A stretch of 64,000 nucleotides of DNA from Flavobacteriales bacterium (GTDB lineage: Bacteria; Bacteroidota; Bacteroidia; Flavobacteriales_F; PHOS-HE28): the NCBI GenBank assembly GCA_016717225.1, contig JADKGB010000011.1:1-64000 (forward strand), read 5' to 3'. The stretch's first letter is position 1, and each line of letters begins with the position of its first letter. The translations under genes and the position numbers were made by a program. The notes beneath the pieces are model-generated. The model was not told the origin of the DNA. It did not search any database and saw only the letters and a list, made by a program, of their open reading frames with translations. Shown here one piece after another: positions 33,415-42,507 of this stretch.

Positions 33415-35198
33415 AGAACATCCGCAATTTCTGCATCATCGCCCACATCGATCATGGTAAGAGCACCCTGGCCGATCGCCTCTTGCAGATGACCGGCACC
33501 ATCGCTGATCGCGATATGCAGGCGCAAGCCTTGGATGACATGGATCTGGAGCGCGAGCGGGGGATCACCATCAAGAGCAAGGCCATTCAAATGGACTATT
33601 CGCTGAATGGCGAGAAGTACATCCTGAATTTGATCGATACGCCTGGCCACGTGGATTTCAGCTACGAGGTGAGTCGTTCCATCGCCGCTTGCGAAGGTGC
33701 TTTGTTGATCGTGGATGCCACACAAGGCATACAGGCACAAACCATCAGCAACCTCTATCTCGCGATGGAGCATGATCTCACGATCATCCCCGTGCTCAAC
33801 AAGATGGATCTGCCCAGTGCGAATCCGGAAGAGGTGAAGGACCAGATCGTTGACCTTGTTGGGTGCAAGTTGGAGGACATTCTTTCGGCCAGTGGCAAAA
33901 CCGGCTTGGGCGTGGACAAGATCCTGGAGGCTGTGGTGGCGCGTGTACCCGCACCCAAGGGTGATCCTGACGCACCGCTCCAAGCGCTCATCTTCGATAG
34001 TGTCTTCAATAGCTTCCGAGGTATCATCGCGTATTACCGCGTGCTGAACGGCACGATCAAGAAGAACGACAAGGTGAAATTCTTCAACACTGGCGTTACG
34101 TATGGTGCTGATGAAGTGGGCATCTTGAAGATGGACCTGCGGCCAAAACCCGAGGTTCGGGCGGGCGATGTGGGCTACATCATCAGCGGGATCAAGACCG
34201 CGAGCGAGGTGAAGGTGGGTGACACGATCACACACCAGGACCGGCCCTGTTTGACTGCGATACAAGGTTTCGAGGATGTGAAACCGATGGTATGGGCTGG
34301 CATTTTTCCGGTGGATACGGATGAGTATGAAGAGCTCCGCGATGCCATGGAAAAATTGAAGCTGAACGATGCGAGCTTGACGTGGACGCCCGAAAGCAGC
34401 GCCGCGCTCGGCTTCGGTTTCCGCTGTGGTTTTCTCGGGCTATTGCATATGGAGATCATCCAAGAACGGTTGGAACGCGAGTTCAACATGACGGTGATCA
34501 CCACCGTGCCGAACGTGGGTTACATCGTTACCAAAACCAATGGCGATGTGTTGAATGTGAACAACCCCACCGAATTGCCGGAGGTGATGCACATTGACAA
34601 GATCGAAGAGCCATACATCAAGGCGCAGATCATTACGAAGAGCGAGTACACCGGGGCCATCATGACCCTCTGCATCGAGAAACGCGGCATGCTGACCGGG
34701 CAGAACTACCTGACCACCGACCGTGTAGAGCTCAGTTTCGAACTTCCTCTCGGCGAGGTGGTCTTCGATTTTTTCGACAAGCTGAAATCGATCTCCCGCG
34801 GTTATGCTTCATTCGACTATCACCCGATCGGGTTCAAAGAGAGCGACCTCATCAAACTCGATATCCTGTTGAACAGCGAAACGGTTGACGCCTTGAGCGC
34901 GTTGATCCACCGTGATCACGCCCATGAGTTGGGCAAGAAGATGTGCAGCAAGCTGAAGGAGCTATTGCCCCGCCAGCAATTCGACATTCCCATTCAAGCC
35001 GCCATCGGCGTAAAGATCGTAGCCCGCGAAACCGTTAAAGCCCTGCGCAAAGACGTTACCGCCAAGTGCTACGGCGGCGACATTTCGCGTAAACGCAAGC
35101 TGCTGGAGAAGCAGAAAGAAGGTAAGAAACGCATGCGATCCGTAGGCTCTGTTGAGATCCCGCAGGAGGCCTTCCTAGCGGTGTTGAAGTTGGATTGA
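33411..35198 (+). CDS. lepA: Elongation factor 4 (ribosomal back-translocase)
   Basis: A 595-residue translational GTPase. Visible G motifs: A-H-I-D-H-G-K-S-T (G1), D-T-P-G-H-V-D-F (G3) and N-K-M-D-L (G4). The C-terminal LepA-specific part has R-G-Y-A-S-F-D-Y and the final basic K-R-K-L-L-E-K-Q-K-E-G-K-K-R-M. Single gene with its own promoter and a strong terminator. Confidence 0.97.
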   Translation: MKNIRNFCIIAHIDHGKSTLADRLLQMTGTIADRDMQAQALDDMDLERERGITIKSKAIQMDYSLNGEKYILNLIDTPGHVDFSYEVSRSIAACEGALLIVDATQGIQAQTISNLYLAMEHDLTIIPVLNKMDLPSANPEEVKDQIVDLVGCKLEDILSASGKTGLGVDKILEAVVARVPAPKGDPDAPLQALIFDSVFNSFRGIIAYYRVLNGTIKKNDKVKFFNTGVTYGADEVGILKMDLRPKPEVRAGDVGYIISGIKTASEVKVGDTITHQDRPCLTAIQGFEDVKPMVWAGIFPVDTDEYEELRDAMEKLKLNDASLTWTPESSAALGFGFRCGFLGLLHMEIIQERLEREFNMTVITTVPNVGYIVTKTNGDVLNVNNPTELPEVMHIDKIEEPYIKAQIITKSEYTGAIMTLCIEKRGMLTGQNYLTTDRVELSFELPLGEVVFDFFDKLKSISRGYASFDYHPIGFKESDLIKLDILLNSETVDALSALIHRDHAHELGKKMCSKLKELLPRQQFDIPIQAAIGVKIVARETVKALRKDVTAKCYGGDISRKRKLLEKQKEGKKRMRSVGSVEIPQEAFLAVLKLD

Positions 35199-35219
35199 AC
35201 TCGCGTTCAACGTAAAAGT

Positions 35220-35253
35220 GAAAAGCCCCGAGGAACTCTCCTCGGGGCTTTTC
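35220..35253. terminator. Bidirectional terminator between lepA and the FG-GAP gene
   Basis: A perfect 15-bp stem (35220-35234 with 35239-35253), loop ACTC, with A residues before and T residues after, serving both convergent genes. Confidence 0.85.
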
Positions 35254-35271
35254 ATTGATCGTAGTGGCCCC

Positions 35272-37458
35272 CTATGGCAACTGCTCCAATTTCGTGCTGT
35301 TCGGTGTAGTGCTGCCAATATTCACCAGGATCGGATCGCGGTCGTTGGTTGCTCCGGTGTATTTGACACTTCCGTCCATGTTCACGTCTTCGGGTCGATA
35401 GCCCGTGATCACGTTGTTCGGAGTTGTGCCGCCGATGAATAGAATGATAGGGTCGCGATCATTGGAGGCTCCCGTGTATTTGATCGAGTTGTCCAATGCC
35501 ACGTTGCCTTCCCAGAGCACTTGCGTTCCAGCAACATCTTTACGTGCACCGGTTCCGTATGTGGTGGTCGCCAGCAATTTGAAGTTCACAGTAGCGGTTG
35601 TGCTGCTCAGTGCTATGGCCGAACCGGACATGATGCCCAGGTGATTGCGGTGGCGTACAACCACGCGGTACGATCCGTTGGCAACGCCCATGGCTACAGG
35701 TCGGATACCGTCAAGATCAACAACATCACCATCACGCTGTAGCAAGGCAGGGCGTGCGGCTAGAACAGTTGTCAGAGTGGTTGCATTGCGCAATTCAATC
35801 CACACCCAATCGACGATGGCGTTATTGCCCGTTACGTTCAATACTGCTTGCGGAATGGTGCGTGGTACCGTGGTTCCTACCGGGGTAAAGCCCATTGCCG
35901 TGTATGGTTCGGTGAGCGGGACCATGTTCAATGAACGCAGGCCGTCGGTCATAAGCCCGGTTGCTTGATCGTAAGGACCACCCAACGCAGCGATCACAGA
36001 GAGCTTGGAACGGCTGGTTTGCCCTTCGGCGACTTTCACCCATTGATTAGCGGATAGGTTGTAGAATTTGTCTGTTGTACCACTTGGCCAACGGACCACG
36101 GCTGAATCCGCCATCAGCGCGGTCCCCATCCCGAAGTGGCAAGTGAACGAGCACACGATACCATAGCTCTCACCTGCGCGTATCTCACGCATTTGCTTGC
36201 CCCACCCGCCGTATAGCGTAACACGCGCACCTACGCCGTCGCGATTGCTTGTACCACCTGTGAGCTGGAAGTTGATGAAGTTGTTCGCGTTCCCGTTGTT
36301 CAGGTAGAGCTCATCGTCTTTCGATGTACTGGGTGTTACGTATCCTGTGCCATAGCTCGCATAGATGTCGATATCTCCATCGTGGTTCATATCGCCCAAG
36401 GCGAAGGAGTGAAGCGTTTGTGTGGTATTGGGTGCTGGCAACAATGCCGTGTTTCTTGTGAATGTGCCGTTCCCATTGTTGCGGAAATAGTAGTTGCCCT
36501 CCACACAAAGCAGGTCGATGAAACCGTCGTTATCAAGATCCTCACATTTGCTTTGCAGAAAGAAATTCGAGAATTCGAGACCACTGCCGGCGGTGTTGTT
36601 CGTGTAGTGTCCGGTGCCGTCGTTCTTGAAGAGTTGTGCAGTTGTACTGTGGTTCACCGTGATCAGGTCCAGGTCTCCGTCGTTGTCGATATCGGCGAAA
36701 TCGCTGGACCAGGATTGTTCCTTGTTCTGCACTCCGTAAGTGGCTGAAAGGTCACTGTAACTGTTGCTGCCATTGTTCACGAACAGTCGGTTCCAACGGC
36801 GAGGATCATTGGGGTCGTTCACGCCCTGGCGGCATTTGGTGATGTAGAAGTCGATGTCACCATCGTTGTCGAAATCGGTCCACGTGCTGCCGTAGTTGCC
36901 ACTCATATCGCTTACCGGGTTCGTAGCGAAGTTGACGTAATCGTTATAGGTGAGTGCACCACTTCCGTTGTTCAACCAGATCCGTGAAGCCGCGTTATCG
37001 TGGCAGCCGAAAACGTCGAGGTCGCCATCGTTGTTGATGTCCATCATGTTGATGCCTTGCATGAACATGGAGCCATTGTTCAGGCTTGATGTCGTGTACA
37101 CCCCACGCGAACTGATCTCCACGAAGTGAACGCCATCACCATTACCTCCGCTCACGAAGTCTTTGTGGCCGTCGTTCTCCACATCCCCAACCGCCATGCC
37201 CCATTGGTTGCTGGCTGATACAGTGCCGTAGGCGTAGGAAATGAATGTTCCGTCGCTGTTCTGGTAGTCAATGGACAGGATCTTGCTTTGATGAAGCAGG
37301 ATCAGATCATCGTATCCATCGCCGTCCATGTCGGTGATGCCTACACATCCACCAGAACGCGCTGCTTCGTTCGTGAGGGGTGTAGTGTTGAGCGTGAAGG
37401 TTTGGGCAAGCGACCAAGTGCTGAGGCCGATAAGTACGAGCGTATGAAAAGTGCGCAT
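35272..37458 (-). CDS. Secreted FG-GAP/VCBS and UnbV protein with dockerin-like C-terminal tandem repeat
   Basis: 728 residues. Signal peptide to about S-L-A-Q (19). The first 460 residues parallel the protein at 8954-11776: repeated D-x-D/N-x-D-G loops, the shared C-R-Q-G-V-N-D-P-N-D segment and a UnbV-type end (A-G-E-S-Y-G; W-P-S-G). Instead of a T9SS sorting domain, the last 80 residues are two copies of a 38-residue unit with K-Y-T-G-A-x-N-D-R-D-P-I and, in the second, D-V-N-M-D-G, resembling a type I dockerin calcium loop. How it is exported or anchored is not evident. The start ATG at 37458 begins the signal peptide. Confidence 0.85.
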   Translation of the reverse strand: MRTFHTLVLIGLSTWSLAQTFTLNTTPLTNEAARSGGCVGITDMDGDGYDDLILLHQSKILSIDYQNSDGTFISYAYGTVSASNQWGMAVGDVENDGHKDFVSGGNGDGVHFVEISSRGVYTTSSLNNGSMFMQGINMMDINNDGDLDVFGCHDNAASRIWLNNGSGALTYNDYVNFATNPVSDMSGNYGSTWTDFDNDGDIDFYITKCRQGVNDPNDPRRWNRLFVNNGSNSYSDLSATYGVQNKEQSWSSDFADIDNDGDLDLITVNHSTTAQLFKNDGTGHYTNNTAGSGLEFSNFFLQSKCEDLDNDGFIDLLCVEGNYYFRNNGNGTFTRNTALLPAPNTTQTLHSFALGDMNHDGDIDIYASYGTGYVTPSTSKDDELYLNNGNANNFINFQLTGGTSNRDGVGARVTLYGGWGKQMREIRAGESYGIVCSFTCHFGMGTALMADSAVVRWPSGTTDKFYNLSANQWVKVAEGQTSRSKLSVIAALGGPYDQATGLMTDGLRSLNMVPLTEPYTAMGFTPVGTTVPRTIPQAVLNVTGNNAIVDWVWIELRNATTLTTVLAARPALLQRDGDVVDLDGIRPVAMGVANGSYRVVVRHRNHLGIMSGSAIALSSTTATVNFKLLATTTYGTGARKDVAGTQVLWEGNVALDNSIKYTGASNDRDPIILFIGGTTPNNVITGYRPEDVNMDGSVKYTGATNDRDPILVNIGSTTPNSTKLEQLP

Positions 37459-37635
37459 GATGATCTTCAGTATGGGTTGCAAATGTGCTGTTGTCCAAGG
37501 GCCGTTGTCCAGCCCAAGGTTCTATGGAGTATGTATACGTGAAGGGGCCCCACGGGGTTAGCCCTATGGAACTGGATCACCTCGCAGGTGGGTCAGGATA
37601 TGGGAGGAGCGGATCCTTGAGCGAGTCTTAGTACT

Positions 37636-39147
37636 TCATTTCGCCGTCCAAACTTCCACATACCCATCATGGAATGTTCTGGTGAAATACCCATGCAAGG
37701 TGGAGCTCAAATTCACACGTGATGCATCATTTTCTTCGGGCCACGTGCCCATAACCAGTACTTGCCCTATGTGAGGCGAACGTCCACGCTGAATATGTTC
37801 CGTCATCCAATTCCAATCGTTCTCCGCATGGAACTGGAAGCCGCTTTGTGCCCAATATGGATAACTGAGCCCACCCCAAAGCACATGGTCGCGTGAACTG
37901 AAGACGATCCCGCTGTGAACGATCGCCGCGTAAGCCGTTCGGTGCCGGGAAAGCCAATCTTCATCGAATCCCACGGGCACTACGAAACTGTTCGGTGAGA
38001 AGTGTCTGGCAACATCCAGCATGGATCGATCGTGTTGTTCACATACCGCCATGCGACGTTCGATATAGAGCGTTCGGGTTGCGTGCAGGCCAACAATACC
38101 GATCCCCAGTACCCAGGCCATTCGGCGGGGCATTGGTTGAAGGCCTAGCCATATAGCCAAAAGCACTAGAGCAAGCCACTGCGTGCGTTCGGCCAAATAG
38201 AGCAGTTCCGTTTTTGGTGTCCGAACACCAATGGAAACGAACACGAATACCATGGCCAACAGCAACAGGGCGTCGCTGGGTTGAATGGAGCGCACGGATC
38301 GCCAACGCCCCCATAAGGCTAGTACGATCCCGAAGAGGAACAACAGGCCGGATCCGATGAGGAACGGGATCTCTGCCACGCTATCCAACAAAAGCAAAGA
38401 CCGCATTCGCACGAATTCAAGCATGGGGTCGTGGGCATCTGGCGATAGAACTTCAGTTTTCAGATCGGTACCGTGGATCATCAACGTGCTCCCGATCACT
38501 ACCGCCGCAACCGTGATCCAGCGGATCCATTTGGGCATGAAAGACCAGCGCTGTGCGGATACCGATGGTTTTATCAGAAAGCCGGTCAGCTCCTGCATGC
38601 CAACAACGCCCACGAGCAATACCCCACCCATTCGATGCCCGAATTGGCATATGGCGATACATGTTCCGAAGAGCAGGAGATCCCTCCACCGCAGTTCGTT
38701 CCGCCTGATCCACCAAGCAGAACACCATAGCACTGAACCACAGGTGATGACAAAATGGAACAGACCAAGGAGCAGAGGGAATCCGAACGCGACCGGGAGG
38801 ATCAAGAGCCATCCCGGGCCCACACGCGAGCCGTAGGCCAGGGACAAGTACAGCGCTCCTGTATAGACCATCAGCAGGGAAAAGACAGCAAAGACCTTGT
38901 GTGCCAGGAAAACCGGCAGCACTCGCACCAACGGGATCAGCAACAAGTCGCCGAGATGAGGTTTTCCTACCTCCGGATACACTCCTTCAACAGAGCGGAC
39001 AACCCCTAGCCAGGCTTCCCAAGTCTGGGAGGCATGCAACAAGTGCATGGGTCCATCGAGGGAAATGAAGTGGCGGAAGCAAAGCACACCGGCGATCGTG
39101 GCGAGGATCGCGGAGATGATGAGCCAATGGGGTTTGGATCGGGACAC
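37636..39147 (-). CDS. Polytopic membrane protein, possibly a GT-C-type glycosyltransferase
   Basis: About 503 residues with ten or more hydrophobic segments and a soluble C-terminal part of about 140 residues. The topology resembles lipid-linked-sugar glycosyltransferases (GT-C), but no diagnostic D-D or D-E loop motif was confirmed, so the function is open. Two GTG starts are possible: 39147 and 39210. I prefer 39147 because 39210 would place the coding start inside the ECF promoter at 39199-39225 of the divergent gene. Confidence 0.65.
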   Translation of the reverse strand: MSRSKPHWLIISAILATIAGVLCFRHFISLDGPMHLLHASQTWEAWLGVVRSVEGVYPEVGKPHLGDLLLIPLVRVLPVFLAHKVFAVFSLLMVYTGALYLSLAYGSRVGPGWLLILPVAFGFPLLLGLFHFVITCGSVLWCSAWWIRRNELRWRDLLLFGTCIAICQFGHRMGGVLLVGVVGMQELTGFLIKPSVSAQRWSFMPKWIRWITVAAVVIGSTLMIHGTDLKTEVLSPDAHDPMLEFVRMRSLLLLDSVAEIPFLIGSGLLFLFGIVLALWGRWRSVRSIQPSDALLLLAMVFVFVSIGVRTPKTELLYLAERTQWLALVLLAIWLGLQPMPRRMAWVLGIGIVGLHATRTLYIERRMAVCEQHDRSMLDVARHFSPNSFVVPVGFDEDWLSRHRTAYAAIVHSGIVFSSRDHVLWGGLSYPYWAQSGFQFHAENDWNWMTEHIQRGRSPHIGQVLVMGTWPEENDASRVNLSSTLHGYFTRTFHDGYVEVWTAK

Positions 39148-39198
39148 AGTCGCAAGTACGCACGAAGAACGGAATGGATCACCATAGCTGAAGTGGCC

Positions 39199-39225
39199 TG
39201 TAACTTTCACCCACCCTTCCCGGTC
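39199..39225 (+). promoter_or_regulatory. ECF promoter of the sigma factor gene, TGTAAC-N17-GGTC
   Basis: TGTAAC at 39199-39204 and GGTCATATG from 39222, with a 17-nt spacer. The same arrangement occurs at 41248, 41892 and 42459. Predicts autoregulation of the ECF gene at 39294. Confidence 0.7.
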
Positions 39226-39293
39226 ATATGGCCAAGGCTCTACTTCTTCGGGAGGCCCAGCATGACAAAACCAATGCGCAAGGCCCCTGCGCT

Positions 39294-39782
39294 ATGAAAC
39301 TGCACGACTACAATACCTGCGTGGATCTGCACAGCGATGGCGTGTATCGTTTCGCTTTGAAACACCTGCGCGATGCCGATACCGCGAAGGATGTGGTGCA
39401 GGAAAGTTTCGCACGGCTTTGGACCAAGGTGGAGGAGGTGGATGCGTTGAAGGCGAAGAGCTACCTCTTCACTACGGCACACCACATCATGGTGGACACT
39501 GTGCGTCGCGCGCAACGCAGCACACGCATGGAAGAGCACCACGAGGATCTTCAGCATACTGCGGAGGGCGCCCAACCTGACCTGAAGGAGATCATTGATG
39601 CGGGTTTGGCTACTCTGCCTGAAATGCAGCGATCAGTGATCCTCCTTCGCGACCTGGAAGGATATGCGTATGAGGAGATCGCGGAACTTACGGGACTGAA
39701 CCTCACGCAAGTGAAAGTGTACATCTACCGCGGCCGTACCGCATTGAAAGAATACATCGGCAAATTGGAGATCGTGCTGTGA
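39294..39782 (+). CDS. ECF-type RNA polymerase sigma factor (locus 1)
   Basis: 162 residues. Region 2 (about 10-75) has D-A-D-T-A-K-D-V-V-Q-E-S-F-A-R-L-W, the core-binding helix; region 4 (about 96-158) has L-P-E-M-Q-R-S-V-I-L-L-R-D-L-E-G-Y-A-Y-E-E-I-A and the Y-R-G-R-x-A-L-K end. The ATG at 39294 is preferred over an upstream start at 39228. It overlaps the next gene by GTGA, the standard layout with a cognate anti-sigma. Four identical promoters near it define its probable regulon. Confidence 0.9.
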   Translation: MKLHDYNTCVDLHSDGVYRFALKHLRDADTAKDVVQESFARLWTKVEEVDALKAKSYLFTTAHHIMVDTVRRAQRSTRMEEHHEDLQHTAEGAQPDLKEIIDAGLATLPEMQRSVILLRDLEGYAYEEIAELTGLNLTQVKVYIYRGRTALKEYIGKLEIVL

Positions 39783-41104
39783 AATTGGATCGCACTACAT
39801 ACGAGGCCTGGCTGCTCGATCGCATCGAGGGCAACCTTACGCTCGACCAAGAGCGTGAACTGGACGCCTTTCTTGCGTTGAACCTGGATCTTGATGGTAG
39901 TTTGGGTGAATTGCCCTCGATCGGCGCTGTGGAGTCTCCGTTCGGGGGTAAGTCCGAATTGAAGAAGAGTTTTCCTCCAATTGGTGATCGAATTGCTGAA
40001 CGCCTGGATGATTTCCTCGTCGCACGGTTGGAGGGTGATCTGGGCGGAGCCCAATTACAGGCGTTGGACAAGTTCCTCTATGAGCATCCGGAATATGCAC
40101 AGGAGGCCAAGCACATGGGCCTGAGCAAAGTGATCAGCTCATCTGTCGCCTTTACCGACAAGCCAAGTCTTGAGCGCCATTTCCCGCCGAATGGATCTCC
40201 GGACGTACACAGGCTTACCGATTTTCTGATCGCGGAAATGGAAGGCGACCTCACGCCGGAACAGCATGCATCATTGACGGCCTTCTTGAAGGAGCATCCG
40301 GAAGCGCAGCGGGCAGCACGACTCGTTGTGGCTACGCGAGTTCCGCAAGAGCGGATAGTCTTTGTCAACAAGGAGGAACTGAAGAAGCGTGAAGCACGAG
40401 TTGTTGCTATGTGGCCGCGATTGGCTGCCGCTGCGAGCATCGCTTTGATCATGGGCGCCGCTTGGTGGATGTTGCGTGGATCGGATACGACGAAAGAGGT
40501 CGCTGTGAAGGTGGCACCGAGCCATCAGGAGCCATCGCAAACCCAGAGTTCTGGTGTTGAACCTTCGAAGGATATAGTGCCTATGGCTCCCGAAACGGCA
40601 GTGCTTCCGCAACAGGAAGCACTGAGCCCCGACGGGAAGGGTGCAGTTGATAAGACGGGCATGAGCAAGAGCGAGCCTGTTCATCTGAAGGCGGAGCATA
40701 CTCCAGCAATCGTGCCCGCTCCATCGGATCCCCTGATGCCGGAGTCCCAGCAAAATCTCGCACTGGAACATGTCGAACCAACTGTTCCAGTAACCGAGCA
40801 AGTTGTCGCACAAGTGCCAGAGCAAGCAAGTACTCTGACCACATCCACCAATATCGTTCAAGAAGAGCTGGCCGGAAGTACGATCCCGACACTTCTCGCT
40901 AACTCGATCCGCAGTGGAATGTTGGAGACGGTTGAGCGCGACGTTCACCTGGATGGGGCCGATGCTATCGCGATGGTCGACAAAGGGGTCAACGCAATTA
41001 CCGGAGGCCAAGGTGGCTTCGAGGTTCAGCGCACGAGTACACGCGACCGGGTGAAATTGCGCTTAGGACACATGTTGTCGATCACTGCCAGCAAGGGCCG
41101 CTGA
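39779..41104 (+). CDS. Putative anti-sigma factor with three N-terminal repeats and one membrane span
   Basis: 441 residues, GTG start overlapping the sigma stop. Residues about 8-65, 75-136 and 146-197 are three copies of one unit: F-L-x-A/R-x-x-E-G-D/N-L-T-x-x-Q x5-L x-x-F-L-x-x-(H-P-E), ending in a F-P-P or K-K-R step. This helical pattern is like the cytoplasmic sigma-binding part of Bacteroidota anti-sigma factors. A membrane segment follows at about 210-232, and a 200-residue Pro/Glu/Val-rich periplasmic part ends in a small structured tail. No zinc motif (H-x3-C-x2-C) is present. Function inferred from position and topology. Confidence 0.72.
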   Translation: MKLDRTTYEAWLLDRIEGNLTLDQERELDAFLALNLDLDGSLGELPSIGAVESPFGGKSELKKSFPPIGDRIAERLDDFLVARLEGDLGGAQLQALDKFLYEHPEYAQEAKHMGLSKVISSSVAFTDKPSLERHFPPNGSPDVHRLTDFLIAEMEGDLTPEQHASLTAFLKEHPEAQRAARLVVATRVPQERIVFVNKEELKKREARVVAMWPRLAAAASIALIMGAAWWMLRGSDTTKEVAVKVAPSHQEPSQTQSSGVEPSKDIVPMAPETAVLPQQEALSPDGKGAVDKTGMSKSEPVHLKAEHTPAIVPAPSDPLMPESQQNLALEHVEPTVPVTEQVVAQVPEQASTLTTSTNIVQEELAGSTIPTLLANSIRSGMLETVERDVHLDGADAIAMVDKGVNAITGGQGGFEVQRTSTRDRVKLRLGHMLSITASKGR

Positions 41105-41247
41105 TCACCGCCTTTCACATTCGTTGGATCTTCTTGTGCATCAGTTGGCATACGCAGATGGCAATACGCTGCTATTTGGGCCGTGTTCTATGCCTTTCTC
41201 CACTTATCCGCAAGACAGCGCCGTTCATCACGAAAGCACCAGCTGAC

Positions 41248-41275
41248 TGTAACACGGATCACGTTCAACGCGTCC
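41248..41275 (+). promoter_or_regulatory. ECF promoter of the first TonB-C-like gene, TGTAAC-N17-CGTCC
   Basis: TGTAAC at 41248-41253, 17-nt spacer, CGTCCTATG from 41271; 33 nt to the ATG at 41308. Confidence 0.75.
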
Positions 41276-41307
41276 TATGATCGAAACCGACCAACACCAC
41301 AGAAGTC

Positions 41308-41679
41308 ATGAAAACCACGATCCTCCGTACTGCCCTGATGTTCGCGGCAACCGCAACCTTCTTGTTCTCGACCGCTGCAGAACCCGCTACCCCTCTCCGC
41401 TCAACGTCACCAAAGGCCATGGAGCGCGAACTTGATCGCCAGATCGACAAGTACGTCACCTATCCGCTGCTTCAGCGCAGCCAACGCATGGATGGTGAGG
41501 TGCTCGTGAGCTTCGTTATCAATGCGGAAGGCAAAGTGAAGGTGATCAGCGCGCGCAGCAAGAACAATGAACTATGCGAGTATGTGATCAGCATGCTGAA
41601 CAAGATCGATATCGGTGACAATCCGGATGGTACTTGGAAGACGACCCATATGCGTTTCAAGTTCCGCCCTGAAGTGTGA
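41308..41679 (+). CDS. Small secreted TonB C-terminal-domain-like protein (copy 1)
   Basis: 123 residues with a signal peptide (to about S-T-A-A). The mature part has the V-S-F-V-I-N-A-E-G-K-V strand-turn and the I-D-I-G-D-N-P-x-G-T-W-K motif, which resemble the C-terminal domain of TonB-like energy transducers; the domain is free, not fused to a membrane anchor. 70% or so of positions match the protein at 41969 by eye. It is followed by a hairpin terminator and preceded by an ECF promoter, so it is a single-gene unit of the regulon. Confidence 0.82.
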   Translation: MKTTILRTALMFAATATFLFSTAAEPATPLRSTSPKAMERELDRQIDKYVTYPLLQRSQRMDGEVLVSFVINAEGKVKVISARSKNNELCEYVISMLNKIDIGDNPDGTWKTTHMRFKFRPEV

Positions 41680-41698
41680 TCGCTTCGCCGAAAACCCT

Positions 41699-41728
41699 GA
41701 ACAAGCCTCGAATATTCGAGGCTTGTTC
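41699..41728 (+). terminator. Hairpin after TonB-C-like gene 1
   Basis: GAACAAGCCTCGAA (41699-41712) pairs with TTCGAGGCTTGTTC (41715-41728), nearly a perfect palindrome, followed by GTTT. Confidence 0.75.
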
Positions 41729-41891
41729 GTTTAGGGCTATCAAATGCAGGAATTGATCCTCCTGGGCATGACCACTGCGGGTCGTTGTGTTATTAGCATA
41801 GGTCAACAGCGCCTTTTCCAGAGCGTCGATCCTGTCCTTTCAACCGCTTGGCCCACGCGATGTACCACCTGTCACGAACTTGGTCTTTGCC

Positions 41892-41919
41892 TGTAACACC
41901 GCCGCACATTTGACCGTCC
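41892..41919 (+). promoter_or_regulatory. ECF promoter of the second TonB-C-like gene, TGTAAC-N17-CGTCC
   Basis: TGTAAC at 41892-41897, 17-nt spacer, CGTCCAATG from 41915; 50 nt to the ATG at 41969. Confidence 0.75.
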
Positions 41920-41968
41920 AATGAGCAAAGCCCCGGCTCAATATCCGGAAACCAAAAACCTCTCTATA

Positions 41969-42340
41969 ATGAAAACGTTGTTCACCCGTACCGCGCTGAT
42001 GCTCGCAGCTCTATTGATCTTCAGTGCGGATCACGCAATGCCACCTGCAGACCCGCTTCGTGTGGAGGTCCTCTCCAAACAAGAACGCGAGTTACAGACC
42101 CAGATCGATCGATTCATCACCTACCCATTGCTTGAGCGCAAGCCGAACATGGACGGCAACGTTGAGGTGAGTTTTGTGATCAATGCTGCCGGAAAGGTGG
42201 AAGTGATCAGCGCAATGAGCGGAAATGACGATCTGCGCGCGTATGTGCTGCGAAAGCTGAGCAAGGTCGATATCGGTGAAAACCCATCCGGTACATGGAA
42301 GATCGAGCATGTACGCTTCGTTTTCCGCCCGGAAGCATAG
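41969..42340 (+). CDS. Small secreted TonB C-terminal-domain-like protein (copy 2)
   Basis: 123 residues, the same length as copy 1, with a signal peptide ending near the A-D-H-A. The same V-S-F-V-I-N-A-A-G-K-V and I-G-E-N-P-S-G-T-W-K motifs occur. A tandem duplication of the gene with its promoter explains the pair. Start ATG 41969 chosen over a longer frame from 41921 because it begins the signal peptide. Confidence 0.82.
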   Translation: MKTLFTRTALMLAALLIFSADHAMPPADPLRVEVLSKQERELQTQIDRFITYPLLERKPNMDGNVEVSFVINAAGKVEVISAMSGNDDLRAYVLRKLSKVDIGENPSGTWKIEHVRFVFRPEA

Positions 42341-42360
42341 TATTCGTAATTCTTCGATCT

Positions 42361-42394
42361 GCGAGCCCCGAATTCTCGGGGCTCGCTCTTTTTC
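42361..42394 (+). terminator. Intrinsic terminator after TonB-C-like gene 2
   Basis: An 11-bp stem (42361-42371 with 42376-42386), loop ATTC, then TCTTTTTC. Confidence 0.85.
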
Positions 42395-42458
42395 AGCCTG
42401 CTGTGTGAGACTGTGTTGGAAAAGCACCTTTGTTCGAACAAGAATTTCAACACATGTT

Positions 42459-42485
42459 GTAACAAACACGGTTGGTTCCCGGTCC
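42459..42485 (+). promoter_or_regulatory. ECF promoter of the outer-membrane protein gene, TGTAAC-N17-GGTC
   Basis: TGTAAC at 42459-42464, 17-nt spacer, GGTCCTATG from 42482; 23 nt to the ATG at 42508. Confidence 0.75.
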
Positions 42486-42507
42486 TATGTTCAGAAGACC
42501 TTGAACC

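Noticed and set aside
37483..37635. Possible small RNA in the gap between the FG-GAP gene and the membrane protein gene
   Set aside because: There are some G/C-rich palindromic bases but no promoter or terminator pattern.
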